Assembly (NCBI GenBank): GCA_963545205.1
Contig: CAUUHW010000005.1
Span: 108,494-172,493, forward strand
Reading direction: 5' to 3'
Source: CAUTYU01 sp963545205
Lineage (GTDB): Bacteria > Desulfobacterota > Desulfovibrionia > Desulfovibrionales > Desulfomicrobiaceae
Length of the DNA stretch: 64,000 nt
The notes under the pieces were generated by a model. That model did no database searches and was not told where the DNA came from. It saw nothing but the letters and a program-made list of their open reading frames with translations. Of the stretch, positions 44,014 through 53,858 are shown piece by piece; position 1 is the first letter of the stretch; every line of letters starts with the position of its first letter. The translations under genes were made by a program, and so were the position numbers.

Positions 44014-45075
44014 ATGTTTTCTCCCATGTCCGTCGCGGAGCGCATCCAGCCGCTGGATCCCGCGTATTTCAAACAGGCTCAGGCCCATCTCGACACGCAG
44101 ACCAAGCCCCAGGGCAGTCTCGGCACGCTGGAACATATCGCCTGCCGTCTCGCGGCCATCCGTCAGGGTTCTCCACAGGCCGACCCGGCCCGGATCTATA
44201 CCTGCGCGGGAGACCACGGCGTGGCCGGACAGGGCGTGAGCCTCTTTCCGCAGGAAGTGACCCGGCAGATGGTGGAAAATTTCATGTGGGGAGGCGCGGC
44301 CATCAACGTGCTGACCCGTACCGCGGGAGTGGACCTGAAAGTGGCGGATGCGGGCTGCCTGGGGGGCGGATTTCCCGATCATCCCGATCTTGTCCAGTGC
44401 AAGACGGCTCCGGGAACGGCGGATTTCACCACCGGCCCGGCCATGACCCGGCAGCAATGCCTGCAGGCCCTGGAAAACGGCGTGAATCTGGCCCGGCAGG
44501 CCCATGCGGACGGCATCATCACCCTGGGCACCGGCGAGATGGGTATCGCCAATACCACTCCGGCCACGGCGCTGTTCTGTGCCTATCTGGGTCTTTCCCC
44601 CGCCTCCATCACCGGCCCGGGCACCGGCCTTTCCGAACGGGGCGTACAGCACAAAGTCCGCGTCATTGAAAACGCGCTGGACCTGCATGCACAAACCATC
44701 TCCTCCGCCGACCCCGTGGATATTCTGGCGGCCCTCGGCGGATTCGAGATCGCCACCCTCGCGGGCATGATTCTGGGCGGCGCAAGCCTGCGCATGGCCT
44801 TGGTCATCGACGGCTTCATCTCCACCAGCGCCTTTGTCGCGGCCCATGCCATCTGCCCTCTGGCCAGGGAATACGCCTTTTTCTCCCACGCTTCGGCCGA
44901 ACCGGGCTTCAAGGCGGTCATGGACGCCCTGAAAGCGTCCCCGCTTCTCCAGCTGGGCCTGCGTCTGGGAGAAGGCACCGGCGCGGCCATGGCCATTTTT
45001 CTGCTGCGTTGCGCGGCCAACATCTACAACGAAATGGCGACATTCGACACGGCGGGAGTGCACAGCGGGGCGTGA
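44014..45075 (+). CDS. cobT: nicotinate-nucleotide--dimethylbenzimidazole phosphoribosyltransferase
   Basis: A 353-residue CobT that activates the lower-ligand base for vitamin B12 by forming alpha-ribazole phosphate. Typical motifs are TKPQGSLGTLE near the N-terminus, CAGDHGVAGQGVS, LGTGEMGIANTT, GIITLGTGE and the catalytic glutamate in LRLGEGTGAAMA (about 317). The length is normal. GGAG lies 5 bases before the ATG. No B12 riboswitch is visible upstream. The DUF4126 gene follows after 92 bp. Confidence 0.95.
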   Translation: MFSPMSVAERIQPLDPAYFKQAQAHLDTQTKPQGSLGTLEHIACRLAAIRQGSPQADPARIYTCAGDHGVAGQGVSLFPQEVTRQMVENFMWGGAAINVLTRTAGVDLKVADAGCLGGGFPDHPDLVQCKTAPGTADFTTGPAMTRQQCLQALENGVNLARQAHADGIITLGTGEMGIANTTPATALFCAYLGLSPASITGPGTGLSERGVQHKVRVIENALDLHAQTISSADPVDILAALGGFEIATLAGMILGGASLRMALVIDGFISTSAFVAAHAICPLAREYAFFSHASAEPGFKAVMDALKASPLLQLGLRLGEGTGAAMAIFLLRCAANIYNEMATFDTAGVHSGA

Positions 45076-45167
45076 GCGCCTGCCCCGCCCGGGACGAACG
45101 CTTTTCTCTCGGCCGGTATTGACGAAGCGGGAAAAGAGCAGCACCGGAAGACAAACAGGAGGCCGAT

Positions 45168-45800
45168 ATGGATCAGCTCACGCACGTCGCCGCCATCATC
45201 GCCCTGACCATGGGCGCGGCCTGGGCCAGCGGCATCAATTTGTACGCGGCCATCTTCATGCTGGGCATCATGGGCATGACCGAAGGGGCGCAGTTGCCTC
45301 CGGGCCTGGAAATCCTCTCGCATCCGGCCGTGCTGGTGGCGGCGGGATTCATGTATGTCGTGGAGTTCGTTGCCGACAAGATGCCGGGCGTGGATACCGG
45401 CTGGGATACGCTGCATACCTTCATCCGCATCCCGGCCGGAGCCGTGCTGGCCGCCGGGGCCGTGGGCACGGTGGACCCGGCCCTGACCCTGGCCGCGGCA
45501 CTGGTGGGCGGCAGCGTGGCCGCGGCCTCCCATGCGGCCAAATCCGGAACGCGGATACTCATCAACACCTCGCCCGAACCCGTCAGCAACTGGGCGGCCT
45601 CCACAGCCGAAGATATCGGCGTGGTCGGCGGCCTGTGGCTGGCCGTCTATCATCCGTTCGTGTTTCTGACCCTCTTCGTGGCCTTCATCGCTTTCGTGAT
45701 CTGGCTGCTGCCCAGAATCTGGGCTGGAGTGAAAAGAATCTTCCGCTTTCTGGCCGGACTGTTCCGTACCGGCAACGTACCGGGCGGTCAGGGACAATAA
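45168..45800 (+). CDS. DUF4126 membrane protein
   Basis: A 210-residue hydrophobic protein with about five membrane segments, starting MDQLTHVAAIIALTMGAAWASGINLYA behind AGGAGG. Recurrent family features are ASGINLYAAIFMLG, VVEFVADKMPGVDTGWDTLHTFIRI-like text (split here: VEFVADKMPG and DTLHTFIRIPAG) and AASHAAKSGTR. The function of the family is unknown. It is convergent with the MscS-type gene. Confidence 0.8.
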   Translation: MDQLTHVAAIIALTMGAAWASGINLYAAIFMLGIMGMTEGAQLPPGLEILSHPAVLVAAGFMYVVEFVADKMPGVDTGWDTLHTFIRIPAGAVLAAGAVGTVDPALTLAAALVGGSVAAASHAAKSGTRILINTSPEPVSNWAASTAEDIGVVGGLWLAVYHPFVFLTLFVAFIAFVIWLLPRIWAGVKRIFRFLAGLFRTGNVPGGQGQ

Positions 45801-45925
45801 CCGGCTGAAAAGGGGGTATTCCGGAAAGTTCGAACAACGTGGGCGGTTCCCGGCATAACGCTGCCCTCTGGGCAAAAGACAAGCGACCGGACGATCGCCC
45901 GCAATAAGCTTTCAGGCTGGACCGG

Positions 45926-48307
45926 CTATTTCTCCGCGCCTTCCCTCGCGGCCTCAACATGCTTCCGCAGGCCATCTTCCATTTCCACACGCACCGCGCC
46001 GTCGCCGGAACGCACATGTACATCCATCTGCGGAAAGGGAATTTCCACGCCGTGCTCCCGGAATTTGCGGTCAATGGCTTCCCGGATTTCCGATGACGCG
46101 GACACGCCCAGATCCACATGCCGGACCCAGAAACGCAGCGTGAAGTCCAGCGAACTGGCTCCGAAATTGGAAAAAATCACCGCCGGCTCGGGGCTGCTCA
46201 GAACCGCCGGATGCTCCGTGGCCGATTCCAGCAGCAGCTTCTTCACCAGCTGTATGTCCGACCCATAGGCCACGCCCACCAGCACGTCCCGCCGCATGCG
46301 CACATCGTTGCGATGGGTCCAGTTGGTCAGATTGTTGGCGATAAGCGTTGAATTGGGCACGAAAATCTTGGCGTTGTCGAAGGTCTGCACCTCGGTGTTG
46401 CGGATATTCACACTCATGACCTTGCCCCAGACCCCGTTGACCTCGATCACGTCTCCGGGCTGGATGGCCCGGTCGAACAACAGAATCAGGCCGCTGATGA
46501 AGTTGCTGATGATGGTCTGCATGCCGAAGCCGATGCCCACGGACAAACCGCCAGCAATAACGGCGAAATTGCTCAGGCTGATGCCAAGCAGATTCAGGCT
46601 CACCAGTCCGAAGAGCATCCACAGGCAGTACATGCCGATACGCTGCAGGGAGGCCGCCGCACCCCGGTCGATATTCTTCCACCCCAGACGATCCCCTGCC
46701 AGCACTGTTTTCCATACGGCAATCAGGGAGCGGACCACCTGGAAAAGAAGAAGCACCACGCCGAGCCGCAGAAAATTGAAGGAAAAATTCCCCCAGCTGA
46801 ATTCCAGGGTGGAGAGTTTCTCGAAAACCACGCTGGTGCCCAGATTCACGGTGATCCAGGTGATCACCCCCAAAGCCGTGACCAGATAGACGAGCAGAGT
46901 CAGCGCCGTCACGCCCAGGTCCGCCGCCACGGCGCGCATGCCGGTCTTGTCCATGCGCTCGAAAAACACGCGCACCACACTGACAGCCCCCAAAGACAGC
47001 TGTATGGCCAAAGCCACCACGCCCCACAGCGTGCTGGCCAGAATGGCCAGATTGCCCCAGCCGAGGATGGCCACGGCCACCAGCACTGCCAGCACATAAG
47101 GATGCGCCCTGCGGATGAAGCGTTCATAACGCCGGACAGGCTGGATCATCCCGAAAAAGAGGCTGCTCAGCACCAGCAGAATGACCCACACCAGATGCTC
47201 GAACCAGTCCGGCAGGCGCAGCAGGTCCAGCAGGGCCACAGTGATCGACAGCACGCCCAGAGGCCAGAGAGGCTGCAATATCTGGCGGGGCGGAATGCCC
47301 TTCACGTTCCGGAAAACCCAGGCCAGGGCCTGTACGCCGATAAGCGCGAAAAAGTGCGTGCAGAACAGCAGAAACGAGGTCTGACGGACCTTGCCCGAAA
47401 AAAACGCGGCCAGCAGGGAAAGGCCCAGGGAAAGGCACAGGATGCCCAGGATCGCCGCGACCCGGCCTCTGGTGTGAATGTTTTCAAACAGCTTGTACAA
47501 GTGGCGGACGGCCACGCAGCTGACCACGATGAACGGCAGCCAGAACAGCGCGAAAGTCCCGGCCCAGCCCGGCTCTTCGGTAATGGCCGTGAACTGTTCC
47601 TCGGCGAAGGTCTTCATGTTGGCGTACCAGTCCGCGATGCCCGCGAGGCTGTTCTCTCCGGAGTCGGGCAGCAGGTGGAAAGTCTTCTTTTCCAGAAAAT
47701 CCGCTTTCCAGATTTCGGTCAGTTGCGATTCAAAACTTGTGATCCAGCCGGAAACTCCGGTCTGCACGTCGCTGACGGAAGAATTGATCGCTTCCAGCTG
47801 CTCCCGCAGCGTCTTCATCTTTTTGGAGGCCGCATCCGCGCTCTTGCGCAGGGCCTGGATTTCTCCGCGCAAGGTGGCGTTCATGCCGGTGGTCCATTTG
47901 CGCTCCAGATCCTCGGACAGGGACTGGGCGACCTGCTGTTTCGCCGCCACATCCTTGCTCAGAAGTTCCAGCTGCTGGAACTCCTTGGTCAGGGAAATCT
48001 GGGCGTATCTGGCATCGGCCAGGGCCACGCGCATGTCGTAGGGATTGGTTTTGACCATGCGTGCGACCACTTCGAGGGTCTGTACGCGCTCCCGCGCCTT
48101 GGCCAGCATGTCCGTGATGACGGGCCGGCTCTGTTCCAGACGCTTCTGCAGGGCTTCCACATCACGGGAAAGGACGTCCGCCTCCTGGGTCTTGGTGCGG
48201 ATGAACGCCGAGATCGCCGAGGACTCCGTATCGAAAAACTCCGCCCCCATGGCTGCCATGGGAGACAAAGCAAGAAACAGCACCAAAAGCAGGATGATTC
48301 GCTTCAT
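45926..48307 (-). CDS. large MscS-family mechanosensitive channel
   Basis: About 793 residues from ATG 48307 (GAGG upstream; a TTG at 48319 is also in frame). A signal peptide (MKRIILLLVLFLALSPMAAMG) is followed by a long periplasmic coiled-coil domain (about residues 25-200), several membrane helices and the MscS core. The pore helix and beta-domain read GGLSVGIGFGMQTIISNFISG, then LFDRAIQPGDVIEVNGVWG. This layout matches MscK/YbdG-like extended channels that protect against osmotic downshock. It appears complete. Confidence 0.85.
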   Translation of the reverse strand: MKRIILLLVLFLALSPMAAMGAEFFDTESSAISAFIRTKTQEADVLSRDVEALQKRLEQSRPVITDMLAKARERVQTLEVVARMVKTNPYDMRVALADARYAQISLTKEFQQLELLSKDVAAKQQVAQSLSEDLERKWTTGMNATLRGEIQALRKSADAASKKMKTLREQLEAINSSVSDVQTGVSGWITSFESQLTEIWKADFLEKKTFHLLPDSGENSLAGIADWYANMKTFAEEQFTAITEEPGWAGTFALFWLPFIVVSCVAVRHLYKLFENIHTRGRVAAILGILCLSLGLSLLAAFFSGKVRQTSFLLFCTHFFALIGVQALAWVFRNVKGIPPRQILQPLWPLGVLSITVALLDLLRLPDWFEHLVWVILLVLSSLFFGMIQPVRRYERFIRRAHPYVLAVLVAVAILGWGNLAILASTLWGVVALAIQLSLGAVSVVRVFFERMDKTGMRAVAADLGVTALTLLVYLVTALGVITWITVNLGTSVVFEKLSTLEFSWGNFSFNFLRLGVVLLLFQVVRSLIAVWKTVLAGDRLGWKNIDRGAAASLQRIGMYCLWMLFGLVSLNLLGISLSNFAVIAGGLSVGIGFGMQTIISNFISGLILLFDRAIQPGDVIEVNGVWGKVMSVNIRNTEVQTFDNAKIFVPNSTLIANNLTNWTHRNDVRMRRDVLVGVAYGSDIQLVKKLLLESATEHPAVLSSPEPAVIFSNFGASSLDFTLRFWVRHVDLGVSASSEIREAIDRKFREHGVEIPFPQMDVHVRSGDGAVRVEMEDGLRKHVEAAREGAEK

Positions 48308-48395
48308 TGACGTCCTCAAATCATCTGATGCGCGGCCCGCGCAATGACGGTCGATGTTCCGAAATTCTCCAATCCATGCAGCACGCCGGAACGAA

Positions 48396-49730
48396 TTAAA
48401 GATAGCCCCAGCTTTTCAGGCGGGAATAGGCGTGCTCGGCCATTTCACCCTGATTGGTCGTCTTCAGGTAGCGGGCGTACTGTTCGGCCGCGTGCTGCTT
48501 GTCCTGCATGCCCTCATAGGCAAAACCCTTCAGGAAGATCGTGGCCGGATTGCCCGGCAAAAGCCGCTCGTAGTTGCTGAAATCGGTCAGAGCTGCGGCA
48601 TAGTCCTTCTGCTGAATGGCCGCCACACCATGAATGTGATGCGCCTGAGCCTCGGCCGGGTAGCTCTTGCGGGCCTTGTCCGCATAGCCCCGCGCCGCCT
48701 TGGGATTTTTCTGCGCGATCTGGCATTTGGCCATCATGACCAACCCGGCGTAGTCGTCGGAAGAAATCTTCAGACCCCGGGCGTAACGATCCTCGGCCAC
48801 GGCGTAGTCCTTGGAGGACATGGCCTTGTCCCCCTCCTGAAACAGCTTGAACATGGGAGCCAGCTTGCGCAGCCGGGCCGTGGAATCCATGTACCGCTCC
48901 CTATTCAGGGACTGGCCCTTTCTGTCGCCAAAGCGGGTGCGGGAGGATTTCACGGCGGTTTCATACCGTTCCGAACTCATGGGATGGGTGGAAAACATGG
49001 TCTCGATGGCGCTCGGCTGACGCTTGTTCATGGACCGCAATACGTCCATGAGCCCGACCATGCCTTCGGGAGTGTATCCGGCCCGGACCATGTATTCCAT
49101 GCCCAGATCGTCAGCCTGGCGCTCGTCGTCCCGGCTGTAGCTGGCCAGCAGCAGGCCCGCCCCGGCTCCGCCCAGGGTTCCGGCCAGGTCGCCCAGGGTC
49201 TTGCTCTTGGCTCCGGCCAGCAGCGTTGCGCCGCCCACCAGGGCGCCCAGAAGCTTGCCCTTGGACATGCGGGCCGCCGTATGCCGGGCGTTCACATGCC
49301 CGAGCTCGTGTCCGAGCAGGGCGGCCAGCTCGGCTTCGTTGTCCAGCTCCGCCAGAATGCCCCGGGTCACGGCGATACTGCCGCCTGGAAAGGCGTAGGC
49401 ATTGATGTAGGTCGCGTTCACCACATGAAAATTATAGGGCATGTGCGGACGGTGGGAGACCCTGTCCAGAGCCGTACCCACACCCGCCACATAGGAATTC
49501 AAGGCGGAATCCTGGATCTGGCCGTAGTCGGCCGAAAACTGGTGGGGAGAAGCCGTTTTATCGAGCCGGATCTCCTCACCTTCACCCATAAGCATGAACT
49601 GGCTCTGACCGGTGACTGGGTTGGTGGCACAGCCCGCCGCCGTGGACAGGGCGGCCAGGGCCGAGAGCTTGATGAAGTCGCGGCGGGTGAGAGTGCCCGC
49701 ATAGGCGCGGTTCGCGAAAGGCAACGGCAT
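48396..49730 (-). CDS. M48-family metalloprotease with TPR repeats, Tat-type lipoprotein signal
   Basis: A 444-residue BepA/LoiP-like protease. The N-terminus has a twin-arginine motif and lipobox (TRRDFIKLSALAALSTAAGC), so it may be folded before export and lipid-anchored. Zinc ligands are in LLGHELGHVNARHT and the downstream glutamate in DDLGMEYMVRAG. The C-terminal third has TPR-like repeats (YAVAEDRYARGLKISSDDYAG; QKDYAAALTDFSNYERLLPG). Relatives maintain outer-membrane proteins. GGAGG lies 8 bases before the ATG. It is followed by the mscS-type gene on the same strand, 88 bp away. Confidence 0.85.
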   Translation of the reverse strand: MPLPFANRAYAGTLTRRDFIKLSALAALSTAAGCATNPVTGQSQFMLMGEGEEIRLDKTASPHQFSADYGQIQDSALNSYVAGVGTALDRVSHRPHMPYNFHVVNATYINAYAFPGGSIAVTRGILAELDNEAELAALLGHELGHVNARHTAARMSKGKLLGALVGGATLLAGAKSKTLGDLAGTLGGAGAGLLLASYSRDDERQADDLGMEYMVRAGYTPEGMVGLMDVLRSMNKRQPSAIETMFSTHPMSSERYETAVKSSRTRFGDRKGQSLNRERYMDSTARLRKLAPMFKLFQEGDKAMSSKDYAVAEDRYARGLKISSDDYAGLVMMAKCQIAQKNPKAARGYADKARKSYPAEAQAHHIHGVAAIQQKDYAAALTDFSNYERLLPGNPATIFLKGFAYEGMQDKQHAAEQYARYLKTTNQGEMAEHAYSRLKSWGYL

Positions 49731-49865
49731 GGCGAATTCCTCCGGTTGAAGTCATGCGTTCCGCTACATCACCCGGCGGCAGGCTGACAACCCGGCTCCG
49801 CACCGCCCGTCATTTTCCCTTGACATGGCGGAAGGTTCGAAACAAACGCCCGATTGAATTTGTAT

Positions 49866-50582
49866 GGCTCTAGACCATCAGTTTATTGTTCTTTGCCACC
49901 AAAAGTCTGAGGCTGGCGAGGAGTTGTGGCAGCGTCCGGTTGTAGCGCCGTTCACACTCCTTGAGGTGGAGCTCGAAATTCTGCTTCACACCGTTAAACT
50001 TTGCCAGGCGGCGTTTTGTAAAGCTCCAGAATGCTTCGATGCCGTTGATGTGGACCGATTTTTCCGCAAAATGTCTGGATTTGTTGATGCGGAAGTGTTT
50101 GTCGTACCCCACATCCACCAGTCCGTCATAGCCTTTCCAGCAGTCGGAATGGATAATGCTCTCAGGCGAAACCTTGCCCCTGATGATGGCTTGAAGCGTT
50201 CTGGCCGGGCAGTCCGTGGCCAGCTCTGTGTAAGCCGCTCCGTCACGCTCACAGATGCCGAAGACCGGCTGCTTGAGCGTGCCCCGGCCTCTTTTTCGAG
50301 GGCCGGGCCGGCCACGAACCCGGGCGGGCCAAAGAAACTTTCATCAACCTCAACCACACCGAGTAGTTACTCCTTTTGGGGCACCTGATGGAGATAAATT
50401 AAACGCCTGAAAACCAGAGAATACCTGTTCACGGTCTTTCTGTTCAGCTTCAGGAGCAGAGAGGTTCTGGCAGCGTCAATGTCGATGCCGAAGCATTCAA
50501 CAATCTTTCCGACTATCGACTTAACCTGCTGTTTTCAAACATTTTTCTAGTCTTCCAGACGATAGTCTGATGGTCTAGAACC
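49866..50582 (-). mobile_element. IS1595-family remnant with a broken transposase
   Basis: Bounded by inverted repeats GGCTCTAGACCATCAG (49866-49881) and its partner ending 50582 (GGTTCTAGACCATCAG when inverted), 15 of 16 identical. Inside, on the minus strand, are transposase pieces: VEVDESFFG (about 50357), then after a frameshift QPVFGICERDGAAY, VSPESIIHSD, VDVGYDKHFR and HINGIEAFWSFTKRRLAKFNG to 49870. The N-terminal zinc ribbon is missing. At 717 bp it is shorter than intact members and cannot move by itself. No clear target duplication is seen. Confidence 0.8.
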
Positions 50583-50600
50583 TTTCATTTTAGAGACGTC

Positions 50601-52568
50601 ATGGAAAAAGAAAAACCGCTCAGGGAAAAACTGCTGGCGGCCGCGTCCGAAGCATTCGTGCGGAAAGGCTTCCATAGGGCCACCATCGCCGGGATCTGCG
50701 AGCGCGTTAAAGCCAATATCACCGCCGTGAACTATTATTTCGGGACCAGGGATGCCCTCTACCAGGAAACCTGGTGGCACTGCCTGACCGAATCCATGCG
50801 CAAGCATCCGCCGGACGGCGACATCAGTCCCGACGCTCCCGCCGAGGAGCGCCTGCGCGGCCAGATGCGGGCGCTCACGGAAAGGCTGACTGACCCGGAA
50901 ACCAAGGATTTTTTCATCTCCCAGATGGAAATCGTCAATCCCACGGGGCTGTTGCGGGAAGCCATGCACAAGGAGCTCAATCCCCTCTGGGAGAAAGCCC
51001 TGTCCGTGGTGCGTGAACTGCTCAGACCCGATGCCGGAGAACAGAAAATTTATTTTTGCGGGTCATGCATCGCGAGCGTGTGCATTCAACCCATGCTCAT
51101 TGCGCATGCGGCAGAATTTCGGCGGCGGGACCGGAGACGGGCGGCCATGAGCGTGCGCTTGCTGCTCTTGCCTGTTGTGCTTGCCTTGGCGGGATGCGCA
51201 TCCGTGGGGCTGGATTACGCTCCGCCCCGCCTGGATATGCCGGTTGGCTGGAGCCAGGCCGAAGACACGGACACCATCACTACCGCTTCACCGGATGACA
51301 TCGGCCGGTGGTGGAAACGTCTCGGCGACCCGCTGCTGGCCCGGCTCGTGGAAGAGGCTCTGGAAGCCAGCCCCGGCATGCGTCTGGCCGTGACCCGGCT
51401 GCGCGAGGCCCGTGCGCGCCGCGCCGTGGCCCTGGCCGGATTTTTTCCGTCCGTCAGCGCCACGGGCCGTGCAACCCGAAGCCAGTCCAGCAAGGAAAGC
51501 GGTTCCGGCCGGATCGGTGAATTGTACAATGCCGGTCTTGACGCCTCCTGGGAGGTGGACGTCTTCGGCGGTGTCCGCCGAAGCCTTGAGGCCGCAACGG
51601 CTGATACCGAATCTGCCGAAGCCTCTTTGGATCAGGCGCGGGTTTCCCTCGCCGCCGAAGTGGCGCTTAATTATGTGATGGTGCGCGGTTTTCAGGAAAG
51701 ACTGCGCATTGCCCGTGACAATCTCAGCAGCCAGTCTGAAACTCTGGAAATCACCATGTGGCGGGCCGAGGCCGGTCTTGCCGGGGATGTGGATGTGGAG
51801 CGGGCGCGTGGTGATTGTGAGCAGACTCGGGCCCGGCTCCCCGTTCTGGAAGCCAGTCTGGCCGAGGCACGGCACGCTCTGGAGACGCTCTTGGGCAAAG
51901 CGCCCGGCGCCCTGGCCGAACGGCTGGGCTCCGGCGGCGAATTGCCCGTGGTTCCCCACCGGTTCGCCGTGGGCATCCCGGCCGACACGCTGCGTCAGCG
52001 CCCGGATATCCGGGCGGCGGAACGCTCCCTGGCCGCGGAAACGGCTCGCGTGGGCGTGGCCGAAGCGGCCCGTTATCCATCCCTGACGCTTTCCGGCAGC
52101 ATCGGTCTCGAAGCGCTGACCCCGGGTGGCCTCGGTGGAACGGATGCGGCGGCATGGTCCCTTTTGTCCGGCATTACCGCGCCGGTCTTCAATGCGGGCA
52201 AGCTTCGCAATCAGGTGGAAATTCAGGACGCCGTACGGGAACAGGCCGCCGTCGCCTACGAACAGGCCGTACTCACAGCGCTGCGGGAAGTGGAAGACGC
52301 GCTGTCCGGCCTGCTGCGGAGCCGGGAACGGGCCGTGGCTCTGACCGATGCTGTCGCGGCCGCGAGCCGCGCGGCGGAATTGGCGCGGTGGAACTATGAG
52401 GCCGGATTGAAGGATTTCCAGATGGTGCTCGAAACCCAGCGCACCCTGCTGTCCGTGGAGGACAGTCTGGCCGAGAGCCGGGCGGACGCCGTGACCTCCG
52501 TCATCAAACTGTACAAGGCCCTCGGCGGAGGATGGTCTGCGCAACCCGGGCCGGACCCGGCACTCTGA
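50601..52568 (+). CDS. TetR regulator reading in frame into a NodT-type outer membrane lipoprotein
   Basis: One open frame of 655 codons holds two proteins. Residues 1 to about 180 are a TetR regulator (LLAAASEAFVRKGFHRATIA, ANITAVNYYFGTRDALYQET) with a shortened C-terminal domain. From Met183 (ATG 51147) begins a lipoprotein signal (SVRLLLLPVVLALAGC) and a complete outer-membrane efflux factor with two OEP repeats, including GYQRPDIRAAE-like text (read here LRQRPDIRAAERSLA). No stop separates them. Normally these are two genes; a deletion has probably removed the TetR end and stop. Internal initiation at 51147 would yield a normal exporter, though the ribosome site there is weak. The downstream genes encode the MacAB-type pump. 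Confidence 0.75.
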   Translation: MEKEKPLREKLLAAASEAFVRKGFHRATIAGICERVKANITAVNYYFGTRDALYQETWWHCLTESMRKHPPDGDISPDAPAEERLRGQMRALTERLTDPETKDFFISQMEIVNPTGLLREAMHKELNPLWEKALSVVRELLRPDAGEQKIYFCGSCIASVCIQPMLIAHAAEFRRRDRRRAAMSVRLLLLPVVLALAGCASVGLDYAPPRLDMPVGWSQAEDTDTITTASPDDIGRWWKRLGDPLLARLVEEALEASPGMRLAVTRLREARARRAVALAGFFPSVSATGRATRSQSSKESGSGRIGELYNAGLDASWEVDVFGGVRRSLEAATADTESAEASLDQARVSLAAEVALNYVMVRGFQERLRIARDNLSSQSETLEITMWRAEAGLAGDVDVERARGDCEQTRARLPVLEASLAEARHALETLLGKAPGALAERLGSGGELPVVPHRFAVGIPADTLRQRPDIRAAERSLAAETARVGVAEAARYPSLTLSGSIGLEALTPGGLGGTDAAAWSLLSGITAPVFNAGKLRNQVEIQDAVREQAAVAYEQAVLTALREVEDALSGLLRSRERAVALTDAVAAASRAAELARWNYEAGLKDFQMVLETQRTLLSVEDSLAESRADAVTSVIKLYKALGGGWSAQPGPDPAL

Positions 52569-52580
52569 GGAACAAAAAAC

Positions 52581-53858
52581 ATGAACGACAACACACGTCA
52601 GGGCGAAGCCCTGAAACAACTCATTGCGGCGCATTCCTCCGGCCGTTCCAGACGCCGTTGGATATGGCTGGCCGTGATCTTTCTGACCCTCGCCGGAGCG
52701 GCTGCGGGATATTTCATGCGTTCCGGAAATGACGCGGCAAGGCCCCGCTTCAAGACCGAGGCGGCGGCCATCGGACAACTGGTGGTCAGGATTTCGGCCA
52801 CGGGCAACCTGGAGCCCACCAACCAAGTGGATGTGGGCAGCGAACTTTCCGGTATCGTGGATGAGGTGCTGGTGGACATCAACGACCGCGTCCAGGAAGG
52901 CCAGGTCGTCGCGCGCCTGAACACCGCCACGCTGCAGGACGCGGTGACCAGGTCCAAAGCCAGTCTGGCCATGGCCGAGGCCCAGGTGGTGCAGATGCGG
53001 GCCACCCTGTCTGAAACCCGCACCGCGCTGAATCGTTACCGCGACGTGTCGCGTCTCTCCGGCGGCAAGGCTCCGGCCAGGACCGAGATGGACGCGGCCG
53101 AGGCCGCTTTCAGGCGGGCCGAGGCCAATGTGGCCAGTGCCGAGGCGAGCGTGGTCCAGTCCAAGGCGGAACTGCGCTCCGCCGAAACCAATCTGTCCAA
53201 GGCGAGCATCCGCTCCCCCATCAGCGGCGTGGTCCTGAAGCGCAAGATAGAACCGGGGCAGACCGTGGCCGCGTCGTTCGAGGCGCCGGTGCTCTTCACG
53301 CTGGCCGAAAACCTGTCCACCATGAAACTGCAGGTTGACGTGGACGAGGCCGATGTCGGCAAAGTCAGCGAAGGGCAGAGCGCCACCTTTACAGTCGATG
53401 CCTGGCCCGGCCGCCAGTACAACGCCACCGTCACCAGAGTCAGCTACGGAGCGCAGACGAAAGACGGAGTCGTCTCCTATCTGACCGTTCTGGCGGTGAC
53501 CAATGAAGATCTGTCCCTGCGGCCCGGCATGACCGGAAACGCCGAGATCACCACCCTGACGCGCGACAAGGTTTTGCTTGTGCCCAACGCGGCCCTGCGT
53601 TTCACGCCGCCGACGGGTGATCCGGCAAAGCAGTCCTCCGACCTGATGGACTCATTCATGCCCCGGCCGCCGCAGCCGGCTCCCAAAACCCAGGCCGTCA
53701 ACGCCTCTTCGCCCCATGTCTGGGTGTTGCGCGGCGGGCTGCCGGAGGCCGTCGCCATCCGTACCGGCGCCACCAACGGATACATGACCGAAGTAACCGG
53801 CGGAGAACTGCGGGAAGGCATGGAGGTCATCACGGAATCCCTGGTAAACGCGTCATGA
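52581..53858 (+). CDS. MacA-like periplasmic adaptor of an ABC efflux pump
   Basis: A 425-residue HlyD/MacA-type membrane fusion protein: cytoplasmic start, membrane helix (WIWLAVIFLTLAGAAAGYFM, about residues 22-42), lipoyl half-motifs (SGIVDEVLVDINDRVQEGQ; ASIRSPISGVVLKRKIEPGQ), a coiled-coil hairpin (about 110-205) and a C-terminal barrel with RPGMTGNAEI. It starts 12 bp after the outer-membrane factor and overlaps the ATPase gene by 4 bp. It links MacB-type permease and outer-membrane duct. Confidence 0.9.
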   Translation: MNDNTRQGEALKQLIAAHSSGRSRRRWIWLAVIFLTLAGAAAGYFMRSGNDAARPRFKTEAAAIGQLVVRISATGNLEPTNQVDVGSELSGIVDEVLVDINDRVQEGQVVARLNTATLQDAVTRSKASLAMAEAQVVQMRATLSETRTALNRYRDVSRLSGGKAPARTEMDAAEAAFRRAEANVASAEASVVQSKAELRSAETNLSKASIRSPISGVVLKRKIEPGQTVAASFEAPVLFTLAENLSTMKLQVDVDEADVGKVSEGQSATFTVDAWPGRQYNATVTRVSYGAQTKDGVVSYLTVLAVTNEDLSLRPGMTGNAEITTLTRDKVLLVPNAALRFTPPTGDPAKQSSDLMDSFMPRPPQPAPKTQAVNASSPHVWVLRGGLPEAVAIRTGATNGYMTEVTGGELREGMEVITESLVNAS

